44,388 nt of DNA, taken from contig JAGGWN010000038.1 in NCBI GenBank assembly GCA_021157415.1, forward strand, positions 1 through 44,388, written 5' to 3'. Both the position numbers and the translations under genes were made by a program. The notes below the pieces were generated by a model, which saw nothing but the letters and a program-made list of their open reading frames with translations, did no database searches and was not told where the DNA came from. Shown piece after piece: positions 33,430 through 42,872 of this stretch; positions within the stretch are counted from its first letter, which is position 1; every line of letters starts with the position of its first letter. This DNA comes from Bacteroidales bacterium (GTDB lineage Bacteria > Bacteroidota > Bacteroidia > Bacteroidales > VadinHA17).

Positions 33430-34560
33430 ATGAAAGATCTTAAAATGGTTGATTTGTACGGGCAATATGTCCGTCTGAAAGATGAAATAGATCAGGTCAT
33501 TAAGGAAGTCATTGAGTCAAGCGCCTTCATCAATGGCCCTGCTGTCAGGGCCTTTGCCGGGCACCTGTCCGAATATACGGGGGCCGGGTACATCATTCCC
33601 TGCGGCAACGGAACCGACGCGCTGCAGGCCGCTCTGGTCTCACTGCATCTGCAACCGGGCGATGAAGTGTTGGTCCCTGATTTCACCTTTATCGCCACAG
33701 TAGAAACGGTGGCTTTACTGGGACTTACCCCCGTAATCATGGATGTGAATCCTGATACTTTTCTGATTGACCCTGCTTCCATCGAAAAATATATCACCCC
33801 GAAAACCAAAGCCATCATCCCGGTACATTTGTTTGGGCAATGTGTGGATATGGCTCCCCTGTTGGAAGAGGCGGAAAAATATGAGCTGAAAGTGATTGAA
33901 GATGCTGCCCAGGCTTTGGGGACCTGGTATACCTTTCCTGACGGCACAAGGAAGATGGCAGGTACCATGGGCGATATCGGGTGCACCTCTTTTTTCCCCT
34001 CCAAAAACCTCGGTGCTTTTGGTGACGGCGGTGCCGTATTTACGAATGATGAAGAACTTGCCGGCACCATACGTTCCTATGTAAATCACGGGACACAAAA
34101 AAAATATTACCATAAACGGATAGGCATCAACTCCAGGCTGGATACTCTGCAGGCCGCTATCCTGGATGTGAAACTGAACCATCTCGATGAATTTATTGAA
34201 GCCCGGCAACAGGCCGCCGCCTGGTATGACGAACACCTGGGGCTCTTATCTTTTCTCAAGATTCCGGCCCGTGCTCCGAATACCACACACACCTTTCATC
34301 AATACACGCTGGTAACCCGGGGTATTGACCGCAGGCATCTGATGAATTATCTCAAAGACGCCGGCATCCCTTCCATGATCTATTATCCGCTGCCTATGCA
34401 TCGCCAGGAAGCTTTTTCCGGGTTTTCTTTTTATAACGGAGCATTTCCGGTGACCGATCAACTGTGCAACACCGTGATGTCCCTGCCGGTACACACGGAA
34501 ATGGAAGAAGAACAACTGGATTATATCACCACTAACATTAAAAATTATCCACATGGCTGA
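33430..34560 (+). CDS. wbpE: DegT/DnrJ/EryC1/StrS aminotransferase, WbpE-like
   Basis: This PLP sugar aminotransferase is expected to convert UDP-2-acetamido-3-keto-glucuronate to the 3-amino sugar with glutamate. Family motifs are [12 protein letters not shown] (58-69), [19 protein letters not shown] and the Schiff-base lysine in [14 protein letters not shown] (Lys192). It is the first gene of the operon. The exact substrate is inferred from the three co-encoded enzymes (wbpD, wbpB, wbpA); alone it would only be a DegT-family enzyme. The end overlaps wbpD by 8 bases. Confidence 0.88.
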   Translation: MKDLKMVDLYGQYVRLKDEIDQVIKEVIESSAFINGPAVRAFAGHLSEYTGAGYIIPCGNGTDALQAALVSLHLQPGDEVLVPDFTFIATVETVALLGLTPVIMDVNPDTFLIDPASIEKYITPKTKAIIPVHLFGQCVDMAPLLEEAEKYELKVIEDAAQALGTWYTFPDGTRKMAGTMGDIGCTSFFPSKNLGAFGDGGAVFTNDEELAGTIRSYVNHGTQKKYYHKRIGINSRLDTLQAAILDVKLNHLDEFIEARQQAAAWYDEHLGLLSFLKIPARAPNTTHTFHQYTLVTRGIDRRHLMNYLKDAGIPSMIYYPLPMHRQEAFSGFSFYNGAFPVTDQLCNTVMSLPVHTEMEEEQLDYITTNIKNYPHG

Positions 34561-35137
34561 ACGAAACTATTTTGCTCATGAAACAGCGGTACTTGACGAA
34601 GGATGTCAGATTGGTGAAGGAACGAAGATCTGGCATTTTTCTCATGTGATGACCGGTGCAGTTATCGGGGAAAAATGCAACCTGGGGCAAAATGTAGTAG
34701 TCTCTCCCGGCGTGGTGCTGGGCGACAACGTTAAGGTGCAGAACAATGTCTCGATCTATACCGGCGTGATCTGTGAAGATGACGTTTTCCTGGGACCATC
34801 CATGGTCTTTACCAACGTAATCAATCCGCGAAGCGCTGTAGTACGTCGTGATCAATACCAAAAAACCAGGGTAAAAAAAGGCACTTCCATTGGAGCCAAT
34901 GCCACCATCATCTGCGGTGTCACCCTGGGAGAATATTCTTTTGTGGGGGCTGGAGCTGTGGTGAACAAAGATGTCCAACCCTATGCCCTGGTGGTGGGGA
35001 ATCCGGCACGTCATATCGGATGGATGAGTGAATATGGTCACCGGCTGCATTTTGATAAAGAAGGCTTCGCTGTGTGCCCCGAAAGTGGTGAACGGTATCA
35101 ATTACGTGACAAAAATGTTGTTAAAATCACCGATTGA
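34553..35137 (+). CDS. wbpD: WbpD-like sugar N-acetyltransferase (left-handed beta-helix)
   Basis: This 194-residue hexapeptide-repeat acetyltransferase is predicted to acetylate the 3-amino group of UDP-2-acetamido-3-amino-glucuronate with acetyl-CoA. The repeated I-G-x4 pattern ([32 protein letters not shown] and later [25 protein letters not shown]) forms a beta-helix trimer. The N-terminal [24 protein letters not shown] is typical of the WbpD/WlbB group. It overlaps wbpE, and wbpB follows 31 bases later. Confidence 0.9.
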   Translation: MAERNYFAHETAVLDEGCQIGEGTKIWHFSHVMTGAVIGEKCNLGQNVVVSPGVVLGDNVKVQNNVSIYTGVICEDDVFLGPSMVFTNVINPRSAVVRRDQYQKTRVKKGTSIGANATIICGVTLGEYSFVGAGAVVNKDVQPYALVVGNPARHIGWMSEYGHRLHFDKEGFAVCPESGERYQLRDKNVVKITD

Positions 35138-35168
35138 CCTTACATTTGCTCAGGGAAATGAATACAGT

Positions 35169-36125
35169 ATGATTGAAAAACCGGAATCTAAAAACTTTGC
35201 TATCATCGGGGTGGCAGGATATATTGCCGAGCGTCATCTCAGAGCCATACGCGATACGGGGAATAATCTGGTAGCCGCCCTCGATCCGCACGACAGCGTG
35301 GGTATTCTGGACAGTTATTTTCCGAAATCCGATTTCTTTGTGGAGTTTGAGCGCTTCGACCGTCATATCGACAAGCTGCACCGGCAGGGGACCAATGTGG
35401 ATTATGTTTCTATCTGCTCTCCCAACTACCTGCATGATGCCCATATCCGGTTTGCCCTGCGACAAGGCGCCGATGCGATCTGCGAAAAGCCCATGGTGCT
35501 GAACCCCTGGAACGTCGATGCCCTGCAACTTTTCGAAGAAGAAACAGGGAGACATGTAAATAATATCCTGCAATTGCGATTGCATCCTTCGATTATAAAA
35601 CTTAAACAGGCAGTGGATGCTGCTCCGGAAGATAAAAAATTTGATATTGACCTTACTTATATCACCAGCCGTGGACATTGGTATTATATATCATGGAAAG
35701 GAGATATTCAGAAATCAGGGGGTGTCGTCACAAATATAGGGATTCACTTTTTTGATATGCTGGGATGGATATTCGGGAAGGTTCGGGAAAATAAGGTACA
35801 TGTGCTTGATGAGAACAAAGCGGCCGGATACCTTGAACTGGAACGGGCCCGCATCCGCTGGCTTCTCAGCATCGATTACCAGGATATCCCCGAAAAGACC
35901 AGGGAATCCGGCCAGAGAACCTACCGGTCTGTTCTGATCAATAAACAAGAGGTGGAATTCAGTTCGGGCTTTACGGATCTGCACACCCAAAGCTATCGGA
36001 AAATCCTGGAAGGAAAAGGCTTTGGAATAGACGATGTACGAAAAGCTATTGAAATTGTTTACCAGATCAGAAACAGCACTCCGGCAGGCCTGAAAGGGGA
36101 GTACCATCCTTTACTGAAAAGGTGA
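35169..36125 (+). CDS. wbpB: Gfo/Idh/MocA oxidoreductase, WbpB/WlbA-like
   Basis: This enzyme is predicted to oxidise C3 of UDP-N-acetylglucosaminuronic acid. The N-terminal Rossmann segment NFAIIGVAGYIAERHLRAIRDTGN and the catalytic-type motif CEKPMVLNPWNVD are present, as in the WbpB/WlbA group. In characterised members the cofactor is recycled with 2-oxoglutarate. I start at the ATG at 35169 (MIEKPESKNFAI; 318 residues), since earlier in-frame ATGs lie inside wbpD and add unconserved sequence. Confidence 0.9.
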   Translation: MIEKPESKNFAIIGVAGYIAERHLRAIRDTGNNLVAALDPHDSVGILDSYFPKSDFFVEFERFDRHIDKLHRQGTNVDYVSICSPNYLHDAHIRFALRQGADAICEKPMVLNPWNVDALQLFEEETGRHVNNILQLRLHPSIIKLKQAVDAAPEDKKFDIDLTYITSRGHWYYISWKGDIQKSGGVVTNIGIHFFDMLGWIFGKVRENKVHVLDENKAAGYLELERARIRWLLSIDYQDIPEKTRESGQRTYRSVLINKQEVEFSSGFTDLHTQSYRKILEGKGFGIDDVRKAIEIVYQIRNSTPAGLKGEYHPLLKR

Positions 36126-36190
36126 TTCTGTGAAACATTCTCCTGTGGATTACCGTAGTATCATGATATTAAAAAAAACAGTTATACTTC

Positions 36191-37477
36191 ATGGTAGAAA
36201 AACTAAAGAACAGAGAAGCAAAAGTATCCGTATTGGGATTGGGGTATGTGGGACTGCCTATTGCCCTCGAACTGGCAAAGCATTTTTCCGTGATCGGTTT
36301 CGATATACGGGAAGACCGTATTGAGCAGATGCAGAATGGAATAGATCCCAGCAAGGAACTGTCGGAAGAGAATTTTAAAAACAGGGATATTACTTTTACC
36401 ACCGACGCACGAAAACTGAAGGAAGCCCATTTCCATATTATCGCGGTGCCCACACCGATAGATGATCATAATCTCCCGGATCTGGAACCTCTTTTGTCAG
36501 CTACGGCGACACTTTCAAACTATCTGAAAAAAGGAGATTATGTGGTATATGAATCCACAGTTTATCCGGGATGTACCGAAGAAGAATGCATCCCGCTGCT
36601 TGAAAAGGAGTCGGGTCTCAAACTCAACGAGGATTTCAAGGTGGGATATTCTCCCGAAAGGATAAATCCGGGGGATACGTTACACACCCTGACAAAGGTC
36701 ATCAAAGTGGTATCCGGGTCTGATGAAGAAGCGCTTCACCATATTTCGGAAGTCTATAAAACCATCATTGAGGCAGGCGTTCATCCCGTCAGCGCCATCA
36801 AAGTAGCCGAAGCTGCCAAGATTATAGAAAACACACAGCGTGATATTAATATCGCCTTTATGAACGAGCTTTCTATTATTTTCAGCAGGATGAATATCAA
36901 TACCTTTGAGGTGCTTGAAGCTGCCGGAACCAAATGGAATTTTCTCAAATTTTCCCCCGGTCTGGTAGGAGGTCATTGTATCGGCGTCGATCCCTATTAT
37001 CTCACCTATAAATCAGGTGAGCTGGGTTACCATGCACAGATCATTACCGCGGGACGTTTTATCAATGATTCTATGGGAGGTTATATTGCCAAACAGGTGG
37101 TGAAAAAACTTATAGCCACTGAAAAGATCTTGCAGGATGCCCGGATTCTGGTCATGGGCATTACCTTTAAAGAAAATGTCAGTGATATCAGAAATTCGAA
37201 AGTGGTCAATATCATCCGGGAACTTAATTCTTTCGGACTTCAGACAGATGTTACTGATCCGTATGCCGAGCCGGAACAGGTGCTGGAAGAATATGGCATT
37301 GAATTAACGGAACCGGAAGGAACCTATGACGCCGTGGTTGTGGCTGTCGGTCATAATCCCTATGTCGCCATGGAAGAAATAGATTTTGCCGGTTTGCTGG
37401 ATAAAAATGGAGTTTTTGTTGACGTAAAAGGCGTTTTCCGGAAAAAGATCAGGAACTTTGAATACTGGAGCTTATAA
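36191..37477 (+). CDS. wbpA: UDP-N-acetylglucosamine 6-dehydrogenase, WbpA/TviB type
   Basis: This NAD-dependent enzyme oxidises C6 of UDP-GlcNAc (or UDP-GalNAc) to the uronic acid. GLGYVG (16-21) binds NAD, YSPERINPGD is a family signature, and the catalytic cysteine is Cys263 in GGHCIGVDPYYL. The length of 428 is normal. As the first step of the UDP-diacetamido-glucuronate pathway it fits the three genes before it. A Vi-antigen-type GalNAc-uronate role cannot be excluded from sequence alone. galE begins two bases after its stop. Confidence 0.9.
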   Translation: MVEKLKNREAKVSVLGLGYVGLPIALELAKHFSVIGFDIREDRIEQMQNGIDPSKELSEENFKNRDITFTTDARKLKEAHFHIIAVPTPIDDHNLPDLEPLLSATATLSNYLKKGDYVVYESTVYPGCTEEECIPLLEKESGLKLNEDFKVGYSPERINPGDTLHTLTKVIKVVSGSDEEALHHISEVYKTIIEAGVHPVSAIKVAEAAKIIENTQRDINIAFMNELSIIFSRMNINTFEVLEAAGTKWNFLKFSPGLVGGHCIGVDPYYLTYKSGELGYHAQIITAGRFINDSMGGYIAKQVVKKLIATEKILQDARILVMGITFKENVSDIRNSKVVNIIRELNSFGLQTDVTDPYAEPEQVLEEYGIELTEPEGTYDAVVVAVGHNPYVAMEEIDFAGLLDKNGVFVDVKGVFRKKIRNFEYWSL

Positions 37478-37479
37478 TC

Positions 37480-38514
37480 ATGGATAAAATTTTGGTTACC
37501 GGCGGAACCGGGTATATCGGATCACATACTGTAGTTGAGCTTCTGGACCAGGGCTATGAGGTTATTATTGTGGATAATCTTTCCAATTCCGAAGAACGGG
37601 TTCTGGATGGCATAGAAAAGATTACAGGTTTGCGGCCTGCGTTTGAATGTTTTGATCTGTGCAACGAGACCGCGTTGGAAACATTTTTTAAGAAGCATGC
37701 CGACATACGGGCGATCATCCATTTTGCAGCGTTTAAGTCGGTGGGCGAATCGGTCCGTGAACCCCTGAAATATTACCGGAACAACCTTGTCTCACTGATG
37801 AACCTGCTGAAAGCCATGGAAGAACATAACATCAGAAATATGGTGTTTTCTTCTTCCTGTACGGTATATGGCGAGCCGGATGAACTACCCGTTACCGAAT
37901 CTGCCCCTGTAAAAAAACCGGAATCTCCTTACGGGAACACCAAGCGTATCTCGGAAGAGATCATTGAAGATTTTATCAAAGCCGTTCCTGAATGGCATAG
38001 TATTGCTCTTCGTTATTTTAATCCCATCGGGGCCCATCCTTCCGGATTGATCGGGGAGCATCCCATCGGAGAACCGGAGAATCTGGTACCTTATGTTACC
38101 CAGACAGCTATCGGCGTAAGGAAACAACTTAGGGTATTCGGCAGTGATTATAATACACCGGACGGATCAGCCATACGCGATTACCTGCATGTGGTTGACC
38201 TGGCCAAAGCTCACATTGTAGCCATAGAACGAATGATAAACAGCAAACAGAAAAAGTCGTATGAGGTCTTTAACCTGGGCACCGGTAAGGGCGTTTCCGT
38301 GTTTGAGATCATCAATACTTTTGAAAAGGTTACCGGTATCAAAGTGAATTATGTGATTACGGAACGCCGTCCCGGCGATATCGAAAAAATATGGGCAGAT
38401 CCGGCCTATGCCAACCGGGAACTGGGCTGGAAAGCACAGAGCACGCTGGGAGAGGCCCTGCTTTCTGCCTGGAAATGGGAGCAGTATTACCGCACGCACC
38501 TGGAGAAAGATTAA
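37480..38514 (+). CDS. galE: UDP-glucose 4-epimerase
   Basis: This SDR enzyme interconverts UDP-glucose and UDP-galactose (some members also the N-acetyl forms). GGTGYIG (8-14), the Ser of SSSCTVYG (about 125) and the catalytic Tyr151-x3-Lys155 (YGNTK) are visible. The length is 344. The two-base gap to wbpA shows that it belongs to the sugar operon and is not a general Leloir gene. It could therefore act on an N-acetylated or uronic-acid substrate. Confidence 0.93.
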   Translation: MDKILVTGGTGYIGSHTVVELLDQGYEVIIVDNLSNSEERVLDGIEKITGLRPAFECFDLCNETALETFFKKHADIRAIIHFAAFKSVGESVREPLKYYRNNLVSLMNLLKAMEEHNIRNMVFSSSCTVYGEPDELPVTESAPVKKPESPYGNTKRISEEIIEDFIKAVPEWHSIALRYFNPIGAHPSGLIGEHPIGEPENLVPYVTQTAIGVRKQLRVFGSDYNTPDGSAIRDYLHVVDLAKAHIVAIERMINSKQKKSYEVFNLGTGKGVSVFEIINTFEKVTGIKVNYVITERRPGDIEKIWADPAYANRELGWKAQSTLGEALLSAWKWEQYYRTHLEKD

Positions 38515-38523
38515 GCATCCTAC

Positions 38524-39588
38524 ATGAAAACATTCGACAATGCCATATTGATCACGGGAGGTGCTGGTTTCATCGGATCCCATGTGGTCCGGCTGTTTGT
38601 AAATAAATATCCGGACACCCTGATTATCAATCTTGATAAGTTGACGTATGCCGGCAATCTGGAAAATCTCACTGATATCGAAGACAAGAAAAACTACTTG
38701 TTTGTCAAGGGGGATATCATGGATGAAAAGCTGGTGATCAGTTTATTTGAGCAACACCCTGTCACGGGGGTGATCCATCTCGCTGCCGAATCGCATGTCG
38801 ACCGTTCCATTACAAACCCCCTGGAATTTATCGGGACCAATGTTATCGGAACGGTTACCCTTTTGAATGCGTGCCGCGATCATTGGAAAAACAACTTTAA
38901 AGGAAAATGTTTTTACCAGATCTCTACAGATGAGGTTTACGGCAGTCTCGGCCCCGAAGGTTATTTTACGGAAGATACTCCTTACGACCCGCAAAGTCCA
39001 TATTCCGCTTCCAAGGCCGGTGCCGACCATTTTGTCCGGGCTTATGGAAACACTTATAATCTGCCGTTTCTGATTACTAACTGTTCCAATAATTACGGGC
39101 CGAATCAGTTCCCTGAAAAACTGATTCCGTTAACTATTAACAATATCCTCCACAACCGGCTGATTCCTGTTTACGGTAAGGGGGAAAATATTCGTGACTG
39201 GCTTTATGTTGTCGATCATGCACGGGCCATTGATCTGGTATACCACAAAGGAGACAAAGGTGAAACGTACAACATCGGAGGCAACAACGAATGGAAAAAT
39301 ATCAATCTTGTCTATCAATTGTGCGATATAACAGACAAATTGCTGGGGAGAGCCGCCGGCACCTCACATAAACTGATCACGTTTGTCAAAGACCGGGCCG
39401 GGCATGACTTGCGTTATGCCATTGATTCCTCAAAGATCAGGAATACCCTCGGTTGGATGCCGGAAACTTCGTTTGAAGAAGGTCTTACAAAAACCATCCA
39501 ATGGTATCTTGATCATCAGGATTGGCTTCATCACGTACTGACAGGGGAATATGAAAAATATTACGAGCAGCAATATCTGAAAAGATAG
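38524..39588 (+). CDS. rfbB: dTDP-glucose 4,6-dehydratase
   Basis: This SDR enzyme makes dTDP-4-keto-6-deoxyglucose, the precursor of rhamnose and other deoxysugars. GGAGFIGSH (12-20), the dehydratase Asp136-Glu137 in STDEVYG, and Tyr160-x3-Lys164 (YSASK) are present. The length of 354 is normal. It ends the operon. The usual partners rfbA, rfbC and rfbD are not in the window, so the final sugar is undetermined. Confidence 0.95.
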   Translation: MKTFDNAILITGGAGFIGSHVVRLFVNKYPDTLIINLDKLTYAGNLENLTDIEDKKNYLFVKGDIMDEKLVISLFEQHPVTGVIHLAAESHVDRSITNPLEFIGTNVIGTVTLLNACRDHWKNNFKGKCFYQISTDEVYGSLGPEGYFTEDTPYDPQSPYSASKAGADHFVRAYGNTYNLPFLITNCSNNYGPNQFPEKLIPLTINNILHNRLIPVYGKGENIRDWLYVVDHARAIDLVYHKGDKGETYNIGGNNEWKNINLVYQLCDITDKLLGRAAGTSHKLITFVKDRAGHDLRYAIDSSKIRNTLGWMPETSFEEGLTKTIQWYLDHQDWLHHVLTGEYEKYYEQQYLKR

Positions 39589-39602
39589 CTTTTCTTTTTC
39601 CG

Positions 39603-40895
39603 TTACTCTCTGGTATAAACAAGCTCCAGTTTCAACGGTTCACTGTTGAGCCGTGATTTCAGGACGACCCTTTCGGTATTGACTCCCGGGTTGTTTACCA
39701 TAAGATAAAGAGTGGTATAATCATTTTTTCCCAACAGATAATCCTGAAAATGTTTCGTCATGCCGATCTTATAGATCCCGCTGTCTTTATACAGATATCC
39801 ATTATAGAACTCGGGAAGACCGACATCAATAATCTGATAAAAAACGCCATTCTCTTTGATCATAACGGATAAATTCGATGGCTTTTGTATAGGTGTGGAT
39901 ATGGTAGTATCTACGGGTATGATCAGATTCACTCCGTTAAGAATGATGGAAGAGTCCCTGAACTGTTTCATCCCTGGTATGTCCATACGGGTATAGACCC
40001 CGCTCATGCCCTGAACGTACATCACGGAATCTTCTTTCCCCTGATTCAGGTATCTGATTCTGGTTTCCGCAGGTGCCTCATCATAATTATGATTGAAAAT
40101 ATTTACCCTGGATGAGTAACTGTTGATATAAAAAGGATACGCCGCCTGGGTAGTGAGATCATTATGATAATAGATTGCCATGTAAGACTCTGCAGCCAGC
40201 AGGTGAATTCTGATAAAACCACCCTCATTATTTCCTGACGTTTTATCTGTGTTGATATAAAAACCCTTAAAATGATTCAGAAAAAGATCCTGGTTGTCAA
40301 GTACGGCCGTATCTCCGATAATCTTTCTTCCGAATGTTTTGGACAGATAAACCACGATCACAGAGTCTTCCGGATGAAAGGTGGAAGATCCCACAGGCCA
40401 TTCACTGATAGAATCCGTAACATGAAGATTGGAATAATAAAGTGAATCAAAGAAAAGGGTTTTATAAAGTTCGTATACATTTACGGTGAGGGGTGTGGTT
40501 TCATTTCCGTTATACCTATCCACCAACAGGAAGAGTTTTACCGAATCCACATCTGCGTTATGTCCCGGATTCCAGGGTTCCGATAAACGGTATTGTGTAA
40601 TAAAAGAGGCGTCGCTCCAACCAAAGACAGGATCCCGGAAGTTTCCCAGAAGGGCATAGTCAAAATGATCTGTCCGCACAGAATCCATGGATTCTGCAGA
40701 CGTAAAAACGCTTATGGTATCAACGGTAACAGGCTGTATCTGTCCCAATACACTTTTCAGCTCCAAACCCACCTGTGAAGGGTCGTCTTCACAAGAGATC
40801 ATCAATAACCCTGCTAAGAAGACGGGTAAAAGCAAAAACCATGATATTATTCTCCGGGAAAACCGGAAAAGATCTTTTTTTTCAGATAGATGCAT
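39603..40895 (-). CDS. DUF4270 family lipoprotein
   Basis: This is a Bacteroidota-specific lipoprotein family of unknown function. From the ATG at 40895, a basic stretch and a hydrophobic helix lead to the lipobox MISC (Cys35), then acidic EDDPSQVGLEL. The mature part of about 395 residues is beta-rich and includes DHFDYALLGNFRDPVFGWSDASFITQYRLS, the N-terminal signature of DUF4270. Another ATG lies 4 codons upstream. The gene overlaps the end of the GT5-like gene by 14 bases, so the pair is likely co-translated. It converges with rfbB. Confidence 0.88.
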   Translation of the reverse strand: MHLSEKKDLFRFSRRIISWFLLLPVFLAGLLMISCEDDPSQVGLELKSVLGQIQPVTVDTISVFTSAESMDSVRTDHFDYALLGNFRDPVFGWSDASFITQYRLSEPWNPGHNADVDSVKLFLLVDRYNGNETTPLTVNVYELYKTLFFDSLYYSNLHVTDSISEWPVGSSTFHPEDSVIVVYLSKTFGRKIIGDTAVLDNQDLFLNHFKGFYINTDKTSGNNEGGFIRIHLLAAESYMAIYYHNDLTTQAAYPFYINSYSSRVNIFNHNYDEAPAETRIRYLNQGKEDSVMYVQGMSGVYTRMDIPGMKQFRDSSIILNGVNLIIPVDTTISTPIQKPSNLSVMIKENGVFYQIIDVGLPEFYNGYLYKDSGIYKIGMTKHFQDYLLGKNDYTTLYLMVNNPGVNTERVVLKSRLNSEPLKLELVYTRE

Positions 40896-41709
40896 GAATC
40901 TTCCCATTTAAAATTGTCTCATAAAAATCCGAATATGACGCAAGATAATTTTCTTCATCCTGATATGATAAATGGGGAAGATCCTTTTGTTTGGCAAATT
41001 TGTTTAATTCTTCCGGGACATCGGAGCCTCCGTAAATGACCGCATCGGAATGCTCCAAAGCAAGTTTCATAACGCTTTCCCAACTGGTGTCAGACAAAAC
41101 ATCCAGATCTTGGTCTGTCACTCCGTCCATCCGGAGTTTTTCCCTGAAGGAAGGCCTTAATGTCCCCTTATATTTGTCGTTGTATACGGAATACACCACT
41201 TTAACATTTGTAAAGATGGGATCATCATGATAGGTCTTTTTCAGATACAACGGGACTAACCCCCCAAACCATCCGAAGCAATGCACAATATCCGGTGACC
41301 AACGCAGTTTTTTCACGGTTTCCAAAACTCCTCTGGCAAAAAAGATGGCTCGTTCATCATTATCTTCAAAAGGATTTCCCTTTTCATCCGATAAAACGAA
41401 CTTACGCTGAAAATAGTCTTCGTTCTCAATAAAATATACCTGCATTCTGGCAGCCTGAATGGATGCCACCTTGATAATCAACGGGTGATCCGTTTCATCA
41501 ATGATGATATTCATTCCGGAAAGCCTTATTACTTCATGTAATTGATTACGTCGCTCATTAATGTTCCCGTATTTGGGCATAAACGTCCGTATCTCATTTC
41601 CCTGTTCCTGTATCCCCTGCGGCAGATATCTTGCCACTTTTGACATTTCACTCTCCGGTAGGTAAGGGGTAATTTCCTGGGACACAAACAGAACTTTATA
41701 TTTTTTCAT
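40882..41709 (-). CDS. GT5 (glycogen/starch synthase) N-terminal-domain protein, probably not a glycogen synthase
   Basis: This 275-residue protein resembles only the N-terminal Rossmann half of glycogen synthase (KVLFVSQEITPYLPESEMSKVARYLPQGIQEQGNEIRTFMPKYG, later DIVHCFGWFGGLVPLYLK). Full-length enzymes have about 475 residues. The ADP-glucose-binding KTGGL near residue 15 is replaced by ESEMS, and the whole C-terminal nucleotide-binding half is missing. Catalysis as a glycogen synthase is therefore unlikely. The gene is next to panC in this phylum and overlaps the DUF4270 gene. The true role is unknown. Confidence 0.8.
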   Translation of the reverse strand: MKKYKVLFVSQEITPYLPESEMSKVARYLPQGIQEQGNEIRTFMPKYGNINERRNQLHEVIRLSGMNIIIDETDHPLIIKVASIQAARMQVYFIENEDYFQRKFVLSDEKGNPFEDNDERAIFFARGVLETVKKLRWSPDIVHCFGWFGGLVPLYLKKTYHDDPIFTNVKVVYSVYNDKYKGTLRPSFREKLRMDGVTDQDLDVLSDTSWESVMKLALEHSDAVIYGGSDVPEELNKFAKQKDLPHLSYQDEENYLASYSDFYETILNGKIHASI

Positions 41710-41839
41710 TCCACGTTAATTTTTTCGTTAATTTCCAATCTTCAGATAGGGCAAGCCAGGACATACGCTCTGTATATATCTGATATATCGGGGGTTGTTC
41801 GGCAAGAAACTCCATTGTTTTTATTTACAAAAATTTATG

Positions 41840-41847
41840 CAAAGATA
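41840..41847 (-). promoter_or_regulatory. -7 box TATCTTTG for the GT5-like gene
   Basis: TATCTTTG followed by CA on the minus strand is a typical Bacteroidota -7 element, giving a leader of about 125 bases to the GT5-like ATG. A near match on the other strand (CATATTTG, 41860-41867) may serve panC. Confidence 0.45.
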
Positions 41848-41933
41848 ATAAAATTTCTTCATATTTGTGTTTTAATCAGGGACTAAACCTGGATATCTGG
41901 AATCCCCGGCGGTTTGGTCGTAATTTTTTTGTT

Positions 41934-42794
41934 ATGATAATTGTCAAAACCCGGAAAGAACTTGAAGAAAAGCGGAATATACTGAAGAAAGAACACCTTT
42001 TTCATGGTTTTGTTCCTACCATGGGAGCCCTTCATGAAGGACACCTGTCTCTGATTCGCTGTTCCCTGTCAAACGATCCGGTAACCGTTGTATCGATTTT
42101 CGTGAACCCTACGCAGTTCAATGATCCGGAAGATTTGAAAAAATATCCCCGCAATCCTGAAGCAGACATGGGTCTTTTGGAAAAAGTCCTGCGTACAGGC
42201 GACCTTGTTTTTTTACCTGAAGAAAATGAGGTATATCCTGAACCTGATTCCCGTGTATTTGATTTTGGGATTCTTGATAAAGTTATGGAAGGGAAATACC
42301 GGCCCGGTCATTTCAACGGGGTGGCCCAGGTAGTAAGCCGGTTATTTAACATGGTACAACCCCGGAATGCGTATTTCGGATTAAAGGATTTTCAGCAACT
42401 GATCGTCATAAAAGAAATGGTGCGTATGCTGAAGCTGCCTGTAAACATTGTTCCCTGTCCCATTATCAGGGAACCGGACGGCCTGGCTATGAGTTCCCGC
42501 AATGTGCGCCTCGGGGAAAAAGAACGCGAAGAAGCCCCGCTGATATTCAAAACCCTGAAAGAGGCTGTCAGCCAGAAAAACAAACTTCCCGTCAACAAAG
42601 TAAAGGAATGGGTAATCTCTCGCATTGAAAACAATTCCTCTCTCAAAGTGGAATATTTTGAGATTGTTCATGCTGAGACCCTCCAACCGGTTTTGTCCTG
42701 GGATGAACCCGGTGATAAACAAGGGTGTATCGCCGTCTGGGATGGGAAGGTGCGGCTTATCGACAATATCTCTTTCAGCCGTGAAAAAGATTGA
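41934..42794 (+). CDS. panC: Pantoate-beta-alanine ligase
   Basis: PanC joins pantoate and beta-alanine with ATP to make pantothenate. The HIGH-like motif appears in PTMGALHEGHLSLI, with VSIFVNPTQFNDPEDL, the pantoate-site FNGVAQVVSRLFN and KDFQQL following. The ATG at 41934 gives MIIVKTRKELEEK and a normal 286 residues. An in-frame ATG 23 codons upstream adds an unconserved stretch. panD follows after 78 bases; together they form the last two steps of pantothenate synthesis. Confidence 0.96.
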   Translation: MIIVKTRKELEEKRNILKKEHLFHGFVPTMGALHEGHLSLIRCSLSNDPVTVVSIFVNPTQFNDPEDLKKYPRNPEADMGLLEKVLRTGDLVFLPEENEVYPEPDSRVFDFGILDKVMEGKYRPGHFNGVAQVVSRLFNMVQPRNAYFGLKDFQQLIVIKEMVRMLKLPVNIVPCPIIREPDGLAMSSRNVRLGEKEREEAPLIFKTLKEAVSQKNKLPVNKVKEWVISRIENNSSLKVEYFEIVHAETLQPVLSWDEPGDKQGCIAVWDGKVRLIDNISFSREKD

Positions 42795-42831
42795 TCTTCT
42801 TACTACCTGAAAATTGTTTTTTAGCATGATT

Positions 42832-42865
42832 TTTGATATTCTGTCCTAAAGTTTCAGTATATTTG
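42832..42865 (+). promoter_or_regulatory. Bacteroidota promoter (TTTG - 22 - TATATTTG) for panD
   Basis: A -33-like TTTG (42832-42835) is followed after 22 bases by the -7 box TATATTTG (42858-42865) and CA. The box ends only 7 bases before the panD ATG, so the transcript would be almost leaderless. This would give panD a promoter of its own besides read-through from panC. Confidence 0.45.
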
Positions 42866-42872
42866 CAGTGTT

